This document shows positions 8,604 through 17,892 of a DNA stretch of 64,000 bases, one piece after another. The position numbers were made by a program, and so were the translations under genes. Position 1 is the stretch's first letter. Every line of letters begins with the position of its first letter. The notes beneath the pieces are model-generated. The model searched no databases and was not told the DNA's origin. It was given only the letters and a program-made list of their open reading frames with translations. This stretch comes from an uncultured Fulvivirga sp. (GTDB lineage Bacteria; Bacteroidota; Bacteroidia; Cytophagales; Cyclobacteriaceae). The DNA is taken from assembly GCA_947500555.1 (NCBI GenBank), contig CANMSE010000004.1:372001-436000 (forward strand), written 5' to 3'.

Positions 8604-8611
8604 TATTTTTG
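8604..8611 (+). promoter_or_regulatory. Candidate promoter for murI
   Basis: TATTTTTG matches TAnnTTTG, and a TTG at 8584-8586 stands 17 bases upstream of it, within the range for the -33 element of Bacteroidota promoters. The predicted transcript starts about 25 bases before the murI ATG at 8645 and therefore excludes the longer open frame upstream. Confidence 0.55.
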
Positions 8612-8644
8612 GTCACTCTTGCACTTTATCTTGTTGATGTCGAA

Positions 8645-9457
8645 ATGAATCTAAACCCAAGAAACCCAATCGGAGTTTTTGATAGCGGAATAGGAGGCCT
8701 TACAGTGGCACATGCCATACGTGAGGTGTTACCTCATGAATCAATTATATACTTTGGTGATACTGCTCACCTGCCTTATGGAGATAAATCTGCAGCAGCG
8801 GTGCAAGCCTACAGCATTAAAATTGCTGATGTACTAATGGGCATGGGATGTAAGGTAATTGTGATTGCCTGTAACTCAGCAAGCAGTGCTGCATATGAGC
8901 TTTTGAAGGAATACGCTGGGAAACGAGCAAAAATCATCAATGTGATTGATCCAATGGTTGCCTACCTATCTGAAAATTATGCTCATAAAAAAGTAGGCTT
9001 GATTGGTACAAAAAGAACCGTAAGCTCGAATGTGTATTTAGAAAAATTAGAGATTTTAAACAAAGAAATAGAGCTAGTCTCGTTGGCTACACCATTGCTT
9101 GTTCCAATGATTGAAGAAGGTTTTTTCAACAACCGCATTAGTGCTGAAATAATAGAAAAGTATTTAGGAGATAACATATTCAGAGATATTTCAGGGTTGG
9201 TTCTTGGATGTACACATTATCCATTGATCAGTAAGCAAATCCAACGCTATTTTAGTGACAAGGTCGATATTTTAGACTCTTCTGAAATAACAGCAAATCA
9301 TTTGAAGAAGTATCTTTTAAATGAAGGTTTGATCAACGATATTGAGGTAGTGAAAGATCAATTTTTAGTATCAGATTACACGGATTCATTTGAGGCATCT
9401 ACCAAAATATTTTTCAAGGAAAAGGTGAAACTTGAAAAACATATACTTTGGGAGTAA
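8645..9457 (+). CDS. murI: Glutamate racemase
   Basis: Makes D-glutamate for peptidoglycan by a two-base mechanism. Key parts are present: GVFDSGIGGLTV (Asp13), the catalytic pair Cys76 in ACNSAS and Cys189 in GCTHYPL, and FGDTAHLPYG (37-46). The open frame continues upstream to 8384, but the added 87 residues resemble nothing and overlap the divergent gene; the ATG at 8645 gives 270 residues, the normal family length, and sits just downstream of a promoter candidate. It precedes nuoH by 56 bases. Confidence 0.95.
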   Translation: MNLNPRNPIGVFDSGIGGLTVAHAIREVLPHESIIYFGDTAHLPYGDKSAAAVQAYSIKIADVLMGMGCKVIVIACNSASSAAYELLKEYAGKRAKIINVIDPMVAYLSENYAHKKVGLIGTKRTVSSNVYLEKLEILNKEIELVSLATPLLVPMIEEGFFNNRISAEIIEKYLGDNIFRDISGLVLGCTHYPLISKQIQRYFSDKVDILDSSEITANHLKKYLLNEGLINDIEVVKDQFLVSDYTDSFEASTKIFFKEKVKLEKHILWE

Positions 9458-9513
9458 TTACATTAGGTAATCACTGTTTTTTTTATCAGATTCATTGTTT
9501 CATTGAATTTTAG

Positions 9514-10608
9514 ATGACAACAGTAATTTTCTTTCTCCCTTTCTTGCTGCTTTTCGTAGTATTTGGCGTTTATGCTGAAAGAAAGATATCCGCTTTTATT
9601 CAGGACAGGTATGGACCGATGGAAGTTGGGTATTATGGTCTATTGCAGACAGTAGCGGATTTGCTCAAGCTAATTCAAAAAGAAGATATTGTTCCTGATA
9701 AAGCAGATCGAAAACTATTTTTGATTGCTCCAATTGTCATTTTCATTGTCATTTTTACTTCGTTTTCTCTATTGCCTCTTTCTCCAGATTGGCAAGGGTC
9801 ATCTGTACAGACTGGTGTGTTTTTTTTAATGGCAATTATCTCTCTCGATGTTATTGGGATTATCATGGCCGGATGGGCTTCTAATAACAAGTTTTCACTC
9901 TTAGGAGCGATCAGATCCGCAGCTCAAATAATTGCTTATGAAGTACCGTTAACACTGAGCATTCTTTGTGTATTGGTAATTACCCAAACGCTGGATTTAC
10001 AGACAATTAGTTATCAGCAGGGTATTTGGTCAACCGTAATTACTGACGAACCTAATTATTTGTTTGGCCTCGCAGTTACCAATATTAATATCACGGAGGT
10101 TGGAGGTATATTGACCTGGAATGTGGTTCGCATGCCTCTACTATTTTTAGTGTGGGTCATCTATTTTATATCTTCTTTAGCAGAATGCAACAGAGCACCA
10201 TTTGATTTACCTGAAGCAGAATCAGAATTAGTAGCGGGTTTTCAAACGGAATATTCTGGTTTCAGGTGGAGTATTGTTGCTTTATCAGAATACGCCATGA
10301 TGCTGCTTGTAAGCCTACTAGGTGTAATTCTTTTTTTTGGAAGTTGGAATACTCCATTACCCAATTTAGGGAATATTGAATTGGCTACCTGGACCAGTGG
10401 AACACTTGGATCTCCTTCCGCTTATTTATGGGGTATTTTTTGGCTAGTATCTAAGACTTTCGTAATGATATTTTTGCAGATGTGGGCTCGTTGGACTTTC
10501 CCCAGAGTAAGAATAGATCAGTTAATGTCTTTGGGGTGGAAGTACTTGACACCAATAGCATTAATATTTTTACTATTTTGCAGTATATGGCGACTATTAA
10601 TGCTTTAA
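9514..10608 (+). CDS. nuoH: NADH-quinone oxidoreductase subunit H
   Basis: The complex I membrane subunit that, with the connecting subunits, forms the quinone-binding chamber. 364 residues with about eight to nine helices; the hallmark loops are ERKISAFIQDRYGPMEVGYYG (23-43), the LLKLIQKEDIVP segment and the strongly conserved AECNRAPFDLPEAESELVAGF with FQTEYSG. First nuo gene here; nuoA-G do not precede it, murI does. So the peripheral arm is encoded elsewhere or arranged differently. A histidine kinase gene follows after 12 bases. Confidence 0.96.
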   Translation: MTTVIFFLPFLLLFVVFGVYAERKISAFIQDRYGPMEVGYYGLLQTVADLLKLIQKEDIVPDKADRKLFLIAPIVIFIVIFTSFSLLPLSPDWQGSSVQTGVFFLMAIISLDVIGIIMAGWASNNKFSLLGAIRSAAQIIAYEVPLTLSILCVLVITQTLDLQTISYQQGIWSTVITDEPNYLFGLAVTNINITEVGGILTWNVVRMPLLFLVWVIYFISSLAECNRAPFDLPEAESELVAGFQTEYSGFRWSIVALSEYAMMLLVSLLGVILFFGSWNTPLPNLGNIELATWTSGTLGSPSAYLWGIFWLVSKTFVMIFLQMWARWTFPRVRIDQLMSLGWKYLTPIALIFLLFCSIWRLLML

Positions 10609-10620
10609 TTTTACTTTGAC

Positions 10621-12648
10621 TTGAAGAGACTTATCACACTTTTTGTTCTTTTTACGCTGTGCGTTGCTTATAACGCGCAAAGCCAGGACTCTCTAAAGCT
10701 AAAACGCCTCCAGCAGGCATATGAAAATGCTGCTGATGATTCTGTAAGGTTGGGTCTATTGATGAACCTACTTAGCTCTAATATGGTGGATGATGTTGAT
10801 ACTGCACTAGCTATATCTGAAACGGCCTTATCATTTGCCACAAAGCTCGATGATAGCCTTAATATGGCAATAAGTAATCACGCAATGTCCAGGTACTATA
10901 CTGTATTAAGTGATTATAAGAATTCTTTACGCCATGACCTCGAAGCTTTAGCAATATCCAAATACATAAATAATGTCTATTGGCAGTCTATTGCTTTAAA
11001 TGGTGTAGGAGAAGATTACTATAACCTGGATTTATATAATGATGCCTTTAAATACTACAGAGAGAGTTTAGATCTATCAATAGAAAATAAGCTTCCACTT
11101 CGTGAGGCTATTGCACTATATAATATGGGAAGAGTTCTTATTGTGATGGGGCAATTAGATAAAGCCAGAGACTATATTGAAGAATCATTAGTCAAAAGTG
11201 AGAAAGTTGGTGATACTGTCGGTATTGCCTATTCCAAACATGATCTGGCTCGGATTGATATTGAGAAAGGTGATTATGAAACAGCCTTTAAATCGCTAGA
11301 AGAGGCTTATGAAATTAGCTCTGGCTTACGTGAAGATGTCTTAACTCCACAAATAATGATAACTCTTGCATTGGCAAATGAAGAGAGTGGCAAATACAGG
11401 GCAGCACTGATACATTATGATGAAGCCATGAAACTATATGATGCCCAGAATAATAAGAACGGTATCGCTCAAGCCTTATTTGGTAAGGGTAGCGTATCGA
11501 AAAGAATGTCTGATCAAGCCAAGGCGATGTCATATTTCAAACGATCTTTAGCCGTAGCAAAGGATATTGACGATCATGAGATGATCATTAAATGCTTTGA
11601 AGTCCTATCAGAGTTGTATGAAGAAGCTAATAATTTGGAGTACGCATTATCATTTTATAAAAAATTCAAGCAGCTTGAGGATAGTGTATTTAGTGAAAAG
11701 AAAAAAGAACAATTTTCGCAGGTTCAGATTCAATATGAAACTGCGAAGAAAGATATGGAGATTAAGTTGTTGTATGAGAAAGAGCAGCAACAAGTCTCTC
11801 AACTTAAAAATGAGGAATTTATAAGAAATATACTTGTCGTTATTCTGGCCTTTACAGCAGTATTGCTTTACTCACTTTATAAGAATAATAAGAAGCGACA
11901 AAAAATCAATGAAGTGCTGGTCCAACAGCAGCAGGAGATAAAATCAAAAAGCAAGGAACTGGAAGGGCTGCTGGAAATGAAGGATAAATTCTTTTCTATT
12001 CTATCACATGATCTTCGGTCACCAATTAATGCACTCACGGGAGTACTTGATATTCTGGATGAGGGCTACATGACCCAAGAGGAGTTGAAGGAAGTCAGTA
12101 AATCTCTAAAGTCTAGATTAACAAAGACTCGGAAGCTTTTAGATACTCTTTTAGATTGGGCCATGCTTCAAATGGACGCTATTAAGATAAATAACGAAGA
12201 AATTAAGTTAGTTGATATGGTGGAAGACAACCTCAATTTTTTCAGAGAGGTTGAGGATAAGAAGATAAAATATATCAATAATGTACCCGAGTCAGATAAA
12301 GTAAAAGCTGATCGAAATATGCTTGATCTTATTATCAGAAACTTGGTTTCCAATGCTATAAAATTCACCGACAATGGAGGAGAAGTAAAGGTTGGAACTG
12401 AGACCAGTAAGGATGGTCAATTGATAGTAGCGATTGAAGATAATGGTATAGGCATGTCAAAAGATCGAATGGATAAGCTATTTGATACCGGTGAAATTTA
12501 CACGACAAGAGGTACCGCTAATGAGCGAGGAACGGGTTTAGGTCTTAAATTGTGTAAAGAGTTTGTTGAAAGAATGGGTGGAAATATTTTGGTAGAAAGC
12601 ACAGAGGGCAAAGGCAGTATATTTAAATTTACCATCCAAAAGGCGTAA
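10621..12648 (+). CDS. TPR sensor histidine kinase inserted in the nuo cluster
   Basis: 675 residues from a TTG start: signal peptide (1-21, ending AYNAQSQ), about seven TPR units (25-350), coiled coil (355-398), one helix (402-421), second coiled coil, DHp domain with the phospho-accepting His463 in FFSILSHDLRSP, and HATPase with NLVSNAIKFTDNGG (N-box), VAIEDNGIGM (G1) and ERGTGLGLKLC (G2). The TPRs should be periplasmic. No receiver domain or response regulator gene is adjacent. It sits 12 bases after nuoH and 37 bases before nuoI on the same strand, so it may be co-transcribed with complex I genes. The ligand is unknown. Confidence 0.9.
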   Translation: MKRLITLFVLFTLCVAYNAQSQDSLKLKRLQQAYENAADDSVRLGLLMNLLSSNMVDDVDTALAISETALSFATKLDDSLNMAISNHAMSRYYTVLSDYKNSLRHDLEALAISKYINNVYWQSIALNGVGEDYYNLDLYNDAFKYYRESLDLSIENKLPLREAIALYNMGRVLIVMGQLDKARDYIEESLVKSEKVGDTVGIAYSKHDLARIDIEKGDYETAFKSLEEAYEISSGLREDVLTPQIMITLALANEESGKYRAALIHYDEAMKLYDAQNNKNGIAQALFGKGSVSKRMSDQAKAMSYFKRSLAVAKDIDDHEMIIKCFEVLSELYEEANNLEYALSFYKKFKQLEDSVFSEKKKEQFSQVQIQYETAKKDMEIKLLYEKEQQQVSQLKNEEFIRNILVVILAFTAVLLYSLYKNNKKRQKINEVLVQQQQEIKSKSKELEGLLEMKDKFFSILSHDLRSPINALTGVLDILDEGYMTQEELKEVSKSLKSRLTKTRKLLDTLLDWAMLQMDAIKINNEEIKLVDMVEDNLNFFREVEDKKIKYINNVPESDKVKADRNMLDLIIRNLVSNAIKFTDNGGEVKVGTETSKDGQLIVAIEDNGIGMSKDRMDKLFDTGEIYTTRGTANERGTGLGLKLCKEFVERMGGNILVESTEGKGSIFKFTIQKA

Positions 12649-12685
12649 GCTTATTTTTTAATTTCTAAAAGCAATTGCTGATAGT

Positions 12686-13399
12686 ATGATCTCAGCTTAT
12701 TGGAAAAATATTAAATCCACTTTTACCACATCTTTTCTAGGCTTGAAAACTACTTTTAGGCATTTTCGGGAAGCTGCGGTATCGCGCAAAACGCTTTCTA
12801 TTCAAGATTCCAAATATTTTAAGCAAGATAAAGGCTTGATGACACTACAGTATCCTCAAGAAAGTTTTCCGGTTCCTGACAATGGTCGTTACAAGCTGCA
12901 CAATGAGATAGATGATTGTATTGTTTGCGATAAATGCGCTAAGATTTGTCCTGTAGACTGTATAGATATTGAACCTATAAAGGCAACTGGGACATTTGGG
13001 TATACCTTAGATGGAACCCCAAAACGTATACATGCTGCTAAGTTTGATATAGATATGGGTAAATGCTGTTTTTGCGGCTTATGTACAACAGTTTGTCCTA
13101 CCGAGTGTCTTACTATGACAAAATCATTTGACTTCAGTGAGTACGATGTGGATGATCATAATTATTCTTTTGCTACAATGACACCGCTGGAAATTCTGCA
13201 GAAAAAACAGGAGCTGGAAGAATTCAATCATGAAAAACAGCAAAGCCAAACTTCTCCTAAGACAGATATTACTAAGCCTAAAGTAAAAGTCGTAAGACCT
13301 GTACCTAAAGTAAAAAAGTCTGACTCCAGCGAAGAGAAACCGTCTAAACCAAAGTTTAAGCCGAGACCAATGATGAAAAGAAAGAAAAAAGATGATTGA
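12686..13399 (+). CDS. nuoI: NADH-quinone oxidoreductase subunit I (2x[4Fe-4S])
   Basis: Carries clusters N6a and N6b, relaying electrons toward N2 and quinone. Two ferredoxin motifs are intact: CIVCDKCAKICP (about residues 77-88) and CCFCGLCTTVCP (about 131-142). An N-terminal amphipathic segment (SAYWKNIKSTFTTSFLGLKT) docks on the membrane arm. The protein is 237 residues, longer than the usual 160-180, because of a low-complexity tail from about 180 onward rich in Lys, Pro and Ser and ending PRPMMKRKKKDD. The tail has no recognisable fold. Its stop overlaps the nuoJ start by 8 bases. Confidence 0.95.
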   Translation: MISAYWKNIKSTFTTSFLGLKTTFRHFREAAVSRKTLSIQDSKYFKQDKGLMTLQYPQESFPVPDNGRYKLHNEIDDCIVCDKCAKICPVDCIDIEPIKATGTFGYTLDGTPKRIHAAKFDIDMGKCCFCGLCTTVCPTECLTMTKSFDFSEYDVDDHNYSFATMTPLEILQKKQELEEFNHEKQQSQTSPKTDITKPKVKVVRPVPKVKKSDSSEEKPSKPKFKPRPMMKRKKKDD

Positions 13400-13883
13400 C
13401 GTTCTGATTTATTTTTTTTCTGCTCTGGCTGCAATTTCTGCACTTTATATACTTTTCACCTCTAACATTCTTTATGCTGCTTTTGCTCTGGTTATTACAT
13501 TTTTGGCAATAGCCATCTTGTATATTCTGGCCAATGCAGATTTTGTGGCTGCTACGCAGATAATGATCTATGTTGGTGGAATAGTTGTAGTAATTATTTT
13601 CGGAGTAATGCTTACAAACAAGTTGGTCAATTCTGCTCCTAAATCCGGTAGTCATAACAAATTCATAGCCTTCATTATTTCCGGAGTATTATTTACACTT
13701 TTGACATTCGCCATATTGGATATGAATCTTGGAGCGCTAGGTGTTGAAAGGGGTAATATTCAATCACTTGGATATGGTTTGATGACCAATTATTTACTAC
13801 CATTTGAAATGGCAGCCATATTATTATTGCTAGCGTTAATTGGAGCAACGGTCATAGTGAGTCAAAAAAATGTTAAGAAGTAA
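13392..13883 (+). CDS. nuoJ: NADH-quinone oxidoreductase subunit J
   Basis: 163 residues, five helices. NuoJ is one of the small membrane subunits linking the quinone site to the antiporter-like subunits. The hallmark third helix is present, FVAATQIMIYVGGIVVVIIFGVM, which includes the pi-bulge region, and the last helix ends LIGATVIVSQ. The start ATG lies inside the end of nuoI (8-base overlap); the stop is 2 bases before the nuoK start. Confidence 0.94.
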   Translation: MIDVLIYFFSALAAISALYILFTSNILYAAFALVITFLAIAILYILANADFVAATQIMIYVGGIVVVIIFGVMLTNKLVNSAPKSGSHNKFIAFIISGVLFTLLTFAILDMNLGALGVERGNIQSLGYGLMTNYLLPFEMAAILLLLALIGATVIVSQKNVKK

Positions 13884-13885
13884 GT

Positions 13886-14179
13886 ATGGTACTGTTTTAC
13901 TTCATATTGAGTGCATTCTTATTTTCTGTAGGTTTGGCAATAGTCATCACGCGGAAGAATGCCATATTTGTTTTGATCGGCATTGAACTTATGCTAAATG
14001 CAGCTAACCTTAATTTTGTGGCTATGAGCAAGTCCATAACATTAGACGGGCAGTTTTTTGCTCTGTTTGTAATTGTTGTGGCTGCCGCAGAAACGGCAGT
14101 GGGATTAGCCATGGTACTTAAAGTATTTAATTACTTTAAGACAGTTGAACTTGATAAAATTAACGAACTAAAAGGGTAG
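13886..14179 (+). CDS. nuoK: NADH-quinone oxidoreductase subunit K
   Basis: 97 residues and three helices, the normal size for this MrpC-like subunit. GIELMLNAANLNFVA carries the conserved Glu of helix 2, and FVIVVAAAETAVGLAM carries the helix 3 Glu; both line the proton path. The spacing to nuoJ (2 bases) and nuoL (3 bases) indicates one transcript. Confidence 0.95.
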   Translation: MVLFYFILSAFLFSVGLAIVITRKNAIFVLIGIELMLNAANLNFVAMSKSITLDGQFFALFVIVVAAAETAVGLAMVLKVFNYFKTVELDKINELKG

Positions 14180-14182
14180 CTG

Positions 14183-16180
14183 TTGGAGTTAACTGTCACA
14201 TCGGAAGAAAGCTGGTTATCAATCATAATGCTCGGCTTACCATTAGTCTCAGCTATCTTTGCGCTATTAATAAGTGGCAGACTAAAAGTCATAGTTGGGT
14301 GGTTGACAAGTGCGCTTATGCTGGCCTCTACAGCAATTGCAGTAGTAATCTTGATACGAGTTTGGACTAGTGCCGCCATTTACAACCATCTAGGTTGGTT
14401 TGACTTCGCTGGATTAGCATTTGATATCGGTTTTTATATTGATCCACCTGCAGCCTTATTATTAGTTATTGTTTGTTTAGTATCGTTTTTGGTTCATTTA
14501 TTTTCAATAGAATACATGAAAGAAGACGATGGATTTATTCGCTACTTCACCTTTTTGGGGCTCTTTACATTCTCCATGATAGGAATTGTAATTGCGGATA
14601 ATCTTCTAATTATTTTCATGTTTTGGGAGCTGGTTGGCTTTTGTTCATACCTGCTTATCGGACATTGGTATAAAAAAGAATCCGCTGTAAAAGCCTCCAA
14701 AAAAGCATTTTTAGTTAATAGAATCGGTGATGTTGGCTTCATGATCGGTTTAGCCATTTGCTGGTCTCAATTTCAGACCTTTGATATTGCTCAACTCAAA
14801 ACTGAATTTTCAGCATTAGCACCTATGTCCATACCTTCTGTATTGCTTACCGTTTTGGGTATTTCTCTATTTACTGGAGCTATTGGGAAATCTGCTCAAT
14901 TCCCGCTTCAAGTCTGGCTACCAGACGCTATGGAAGGTCCTACACCTGTTTCAGCTTTAATTCATGCTGCCACTATGGTTGCTGCTGGAGTTTATTTCGT
15001 TTTTAGGTTATACTTTATGATGTCTCCTGATGCATTGACTATCATTGCGATAATGGGTTCAATTACAGCTTTTATGGGTGCAGTAGCTGCAATGACACAA
15101 CACGACATAAAAAAAGTATTGGCTTTTTCCACTATATCACAACTAGGGTACATGATTATGGCTTTGGGAGTAGGGGCTAAAAATGGAGCATTATTCCTTT
15201 TATATACACACGCATTTTTTAAGGCAGGACTATTTCTGGCTGCAGGTGCTATTATTCATTCGTTACACAAGGCAATTCATGATGATAAATATGATGTGCA
15301 AGACATGCGTACTATGGGAGGGCTCAGGAAAACAATGCCAGTCACCTTTATGGCTTACCTAATTTGTAGTTTATCCTTAATAGGTATCCCGTTGTTTTCA
15401 GGTTTTCTTTCCAAAGAAATTATATTAATAGAGGTTTTACAGGCTGCTTTATCTAGAGGGGGTATTTATATTGGAATATCCATACTAGCATTTTTAAGCG
15501 TAACACTCACCGCTTACTACGTTTCAAGGCAATTGCTTCTCATCTTCTTCGATACATATCGCGGAAAAAATGAAACAGATATTCATGAAAATTCCATACT
15601 AATAAAAACGGTACTTATAATACTTTCTGTACTTTCGATTGGCGTAGTGTGGTCTCTAAATCCATTTTCTATGGAATCAAGTTGGGTAATGTTGAAGCTT
15701 GGAATTCCTGAATCATCTCTACCACATAGTTGGACAATGATAATGTCGTTGAGCCTGATAATTATTGGGCTGCTATACTCATACAGCCGCTATAGGCCAG
15801 CGAGTAAACATGTGAAGAACTATCATAATTCTAGTCCATCACAAAACAGTCTTGCAGCTCTTTCTTTTAATAATTGGTATCTGGATTCAATCTACAACGA
15901 AGTAATAATTAACCCCTTCTTAAAAATAGTAGAAGTCATTAGCAAGGTTGAAAGGATTGTGATTGATCGCTTGGTGGATCTTTCTGGAATATTCACCGTA
16001 GTTTTTTCTAATGTTGTTGGCTGGATTGACAGAGCAATTGTAGATGGTATTGTGAATGGGTCTGTTTATGTTGTTGGAAAGGCCGGAGTTATTACTAAAT
16101 CTATTTCTGGTTCCAAGGCACAGAGTTATATTATTCTTGCTGTTATTGGAATACTAATTATTATATTTTTGGTGCTTTAG
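14183..16180 (+). CDS. nuoL: NADH-quinone oxidoreductase subunit L
   Basis: The largest antiporter-like subunit, 665 residues. Conserved parts include FWELVGFCSYLLIGHWY with the helix 5 Glu, the QFPLQVWLPDAMEGPTPVSALIHAATMVAAGVY signature (helix 7 Lys region upstream, broken-helix region here), HDIKKVLAFSTISQLGYM, and the long C-terminal lateral helix ending in a final membrane anchor (SYIILAVIGILIIIFLVL). The start is TTG at 14183, 3 bases after the nuoK stop; no closer ATG fits. One base separates it from nuoM. Confidence 0.95.
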   Translation: MELTVTSEESWLSIIMLGLPLVSAIFALLISGRLKVIVGWLTSALMLASTAIAVVILIRVWTSAAIYNHLGWFDFAGLAFDIGFYIDPPAALLLVIVCLVSFLVHLFSIEYMKEDDGFIRYFTFLGLFTFSMIGIVIADNLLIIFMFWELVGFCSYLLIGHWYKKESAVKASKKAFLVNRIGDVGFMIGLAICWSQFQTFDIAQLKTEFSALAPMSIPSVLLTVLGISLFTGAIGKSAQFPLQVWLPDAMEGPTPVSALIHAATMVAAGVYFVFRLYFMMSPDALTIIAIMGSITAFMGAVAAMTQHDIKKVLAFSTISQLGYMIMALGVGAKNGALFLLYTHAFFKAGLFLAAGAIIHSLHKAIHDDKYDVQDMRTMGGLRKTMPVTFMAYLICSLSLIGIPLFSGFLSKEIILIEVLQAALSRGGIYIGISILAFLSVTLTAYYVSRQLLLIFFDTYRGKNETDIHENSILIKTVLIILSVLSIGVVWSLNPFSMESSWVMLKLGIPESSLPHSWTMIMSLSLIIIGLLYSYSRYRPASKHVKNYHNSSPSQNSLAALSFNNWYLDSIYNEVIINPFLKIVEVISKVERIVIDRLVDLSGIFTVVFSNVVGWIDRAIVDGIVNGSVYVVGKAGVITKSISGSKAQSYIILAVIGILIIIFLVL

Positions 16181-16181
16181 A

Positions 16182-17888
16182 ATGAACGGACCTTTATTAT
16201 CATTTTTGATCTTTTTGCCAATAGTAGCCAGTGTTCTGGTCGCCATTCTTCCTGACCAACAGAAGTTGCAAAGAGCGATAACAATGGGGGTAAGCCTATT
16301 GCAATTAGTGATAATTACCATCATTTATTTTGGATTTCAATCAGTTTCAGGGAGTTATAAATTGGAAAACTTTCAATTTGTAGAACAGCAAAATTGGTTT
16401 GAATTGTCACTTTCGGGCTTAGGTAAAATCAGTGCAGATTATCTTGTTGGAATCGATGGGCTTGGGTTAATTATGGTACTGTTGTCAGTCGTAGTACTTT
16501 TGATCGCAACCATTAGTTCATGGCACCACAAAGACAGATCCAGAGGGTATTTTGCATTATTTCTCCTTTTAAATGGCGCTATAATAGGTTGTTTTGTAGC
16601 ACTTGATTTTTTGCTGTTCTACTTATTTTTCGAATTTATGTTACTGCCCATGTATTTTCTCATTGGCCTTTGGGGAGGACCAAGAAGAGAATATGCATCA
16701 ATTAAATTTTTCTTATATACTCTTCTTGGGTCAGTATTTATTCTTATCGTTTTGATAGCTCTCAACCTATCGACAATGGACCCAATAAAAACGGCTGTTG
16801 AAGTTGGTGTAATTGATCATGTTGATCAATACGATGAACAAATAGAATCTACAATTCAATCAATGCTCGCCTCTTCGGAGATATCCGATGAGCAAATGGT
16901 TCATACTTTCAACTTGGTGTATATGGCTGATGAAAGCAATTTGATTCCTAACTCATTGCTGGATTCAAAAGTGATTAAGGTAATTCTTGGACATCCTGCT
17001 CGATTACTGGTATTTCTTCTCATTTTTATCGGCTTTGCAATCAAAATACCTGTAGTACCTTTCCATACCTGGCTACCCGATGCTCATGTAGAAGCTCCTA
17101 CCGCAATATCAGTTATTTTGGCTGGCATTCTATTAAAAGTAGGTGGATATGGTTTGATCAGAGCAGGGATTTTAATATTCCCTGATGGGCTGATACACTA
17201 CTCCTGGTTATTAGGCATGTTAGGAGTATTGTCCATTATTTATGGTGCTATGAATGCATTGGCCAGCAAAGATTTAAAAAGACTAATTGCTTATTCATCA
17301 GTATCTCATATGGGCTTTGTACTTCTTGGGATTGCTTCCATTTCATCCGAAGGTTTTGGTGGAGCTATTTATCAAATGATAAGCCATGGGGTGATCTCTG
17401 CAGCTTTGTTTTTAATTGCAGGAGTGCTCTATGATAGGACTCACGATAGAATGATAGAAAATTATTCAGGCCTGGCTCAACAAATGCCAAAATATACGGT
17501 ATTTGTTGTCATTTTCTTTTTTGCGTCACTTGGTCTTCCAGGGTTTTCTGGCTTTATAGCGGAAGTATTTGTGCTTTTAGGAAGTTTTAGTTCTGAATAC
17601 TTACCAGGTTGGATGATGATAACCGCAACATTTGGTCTTGTTCTATCTGCTGCCTACTACCTCTGGACTATTCAACGGATGTTCTATGGTCCTTTGCATA
17701 TCAAGGTGCCAATTAAAGAAGCACTTTTGGATATTGGAAAGCGTGAATATATAATGATGGTATCACTAGCCATCTTAACCTTTTTATTGGGTGTTTTTCC
17801 TCATTTCATCCTTGATGTAATTAATCATCCCATCGTTACATTCATAGAATTAATTCACTCTGTCAATGTTGAACATTTAACTAATTGA
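16182..17888 (+). CDS. nuoM: NADH-quinone oxidoreductase subunit M
   Basis: 568 residues, the middle antiporter-like pump subunit. YLFFEFMLLPMYFLIGLWGG holds the helix 5 Glu; KIPVVPFHTWLPDAHVEAPT and KDLKRLIAYSSVSHMGFV are family signatures. It is longer than the typical 500 residues because of a hydrophilic, acidic stretch (about residues 198-267) between helices 6 and 7 with VDQYDEQIEST and SSEISDEQMV, predicted on the periplasmic side. The insertion joins cleanly to conserved helices, so it is not a frameshift product. Confidence 0.95.
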   Translation: MNGPLLSFLIFLPIVASVLVAILPDQQKLQRAITMGVSLLQLVIITIIYFGFQSVSGSYKLENFQFVEQQNWFELSLSGLGKISADYLVGIDGLGLIMVLLSVVVLLIATISSWHHKDRSRGYFALFLLLNGAIIGCFVALDFLLFYLFFEFMLLPMYFLIGLWGGPRREYASIKFFLYTLLGSVFILIVLIALNLSTMDPIKTAVEVGVIDHVDQYDEQIESTIQSMLASSEISDEQMVHTFNLVYMADESNLIPNSLLDSKVIKVILGHPARLLVFLLIFIGFAIKIPVVPFHTWLPDAHVEAPTAISVILAGILLKVGGYGLIRAGILIFPDGLIHYSWLLGMLGVLSIIYGAMNALASKDLKRLIAYSSVSHMGFVLLGIASISSEGFGGAIYQMISHGVISAALFLIAGVLYDRTHDRMIENYSGLAQQMPKYTVFVVIFFFASLGLPGFSGFIAEVFVLLGSFSSEYLPGWMMITATFGLVLSAAYYLWTIQRMFYGPLHIKVPIKEALLDIGKREYIMMVSLAILTFLLGVFPHFILDVINHPIVTFIELIHSVNVEHLTN

Positions 17889-17892
17889 TTAG

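Noticed and set aside
8384..8644. 87-codon N-terminal extension of murI
   Set aside because: It overlaps the divergent membrane-protein gene, resembles nothing, and the murI promoter candidate and standard family length point to ATG 8645.
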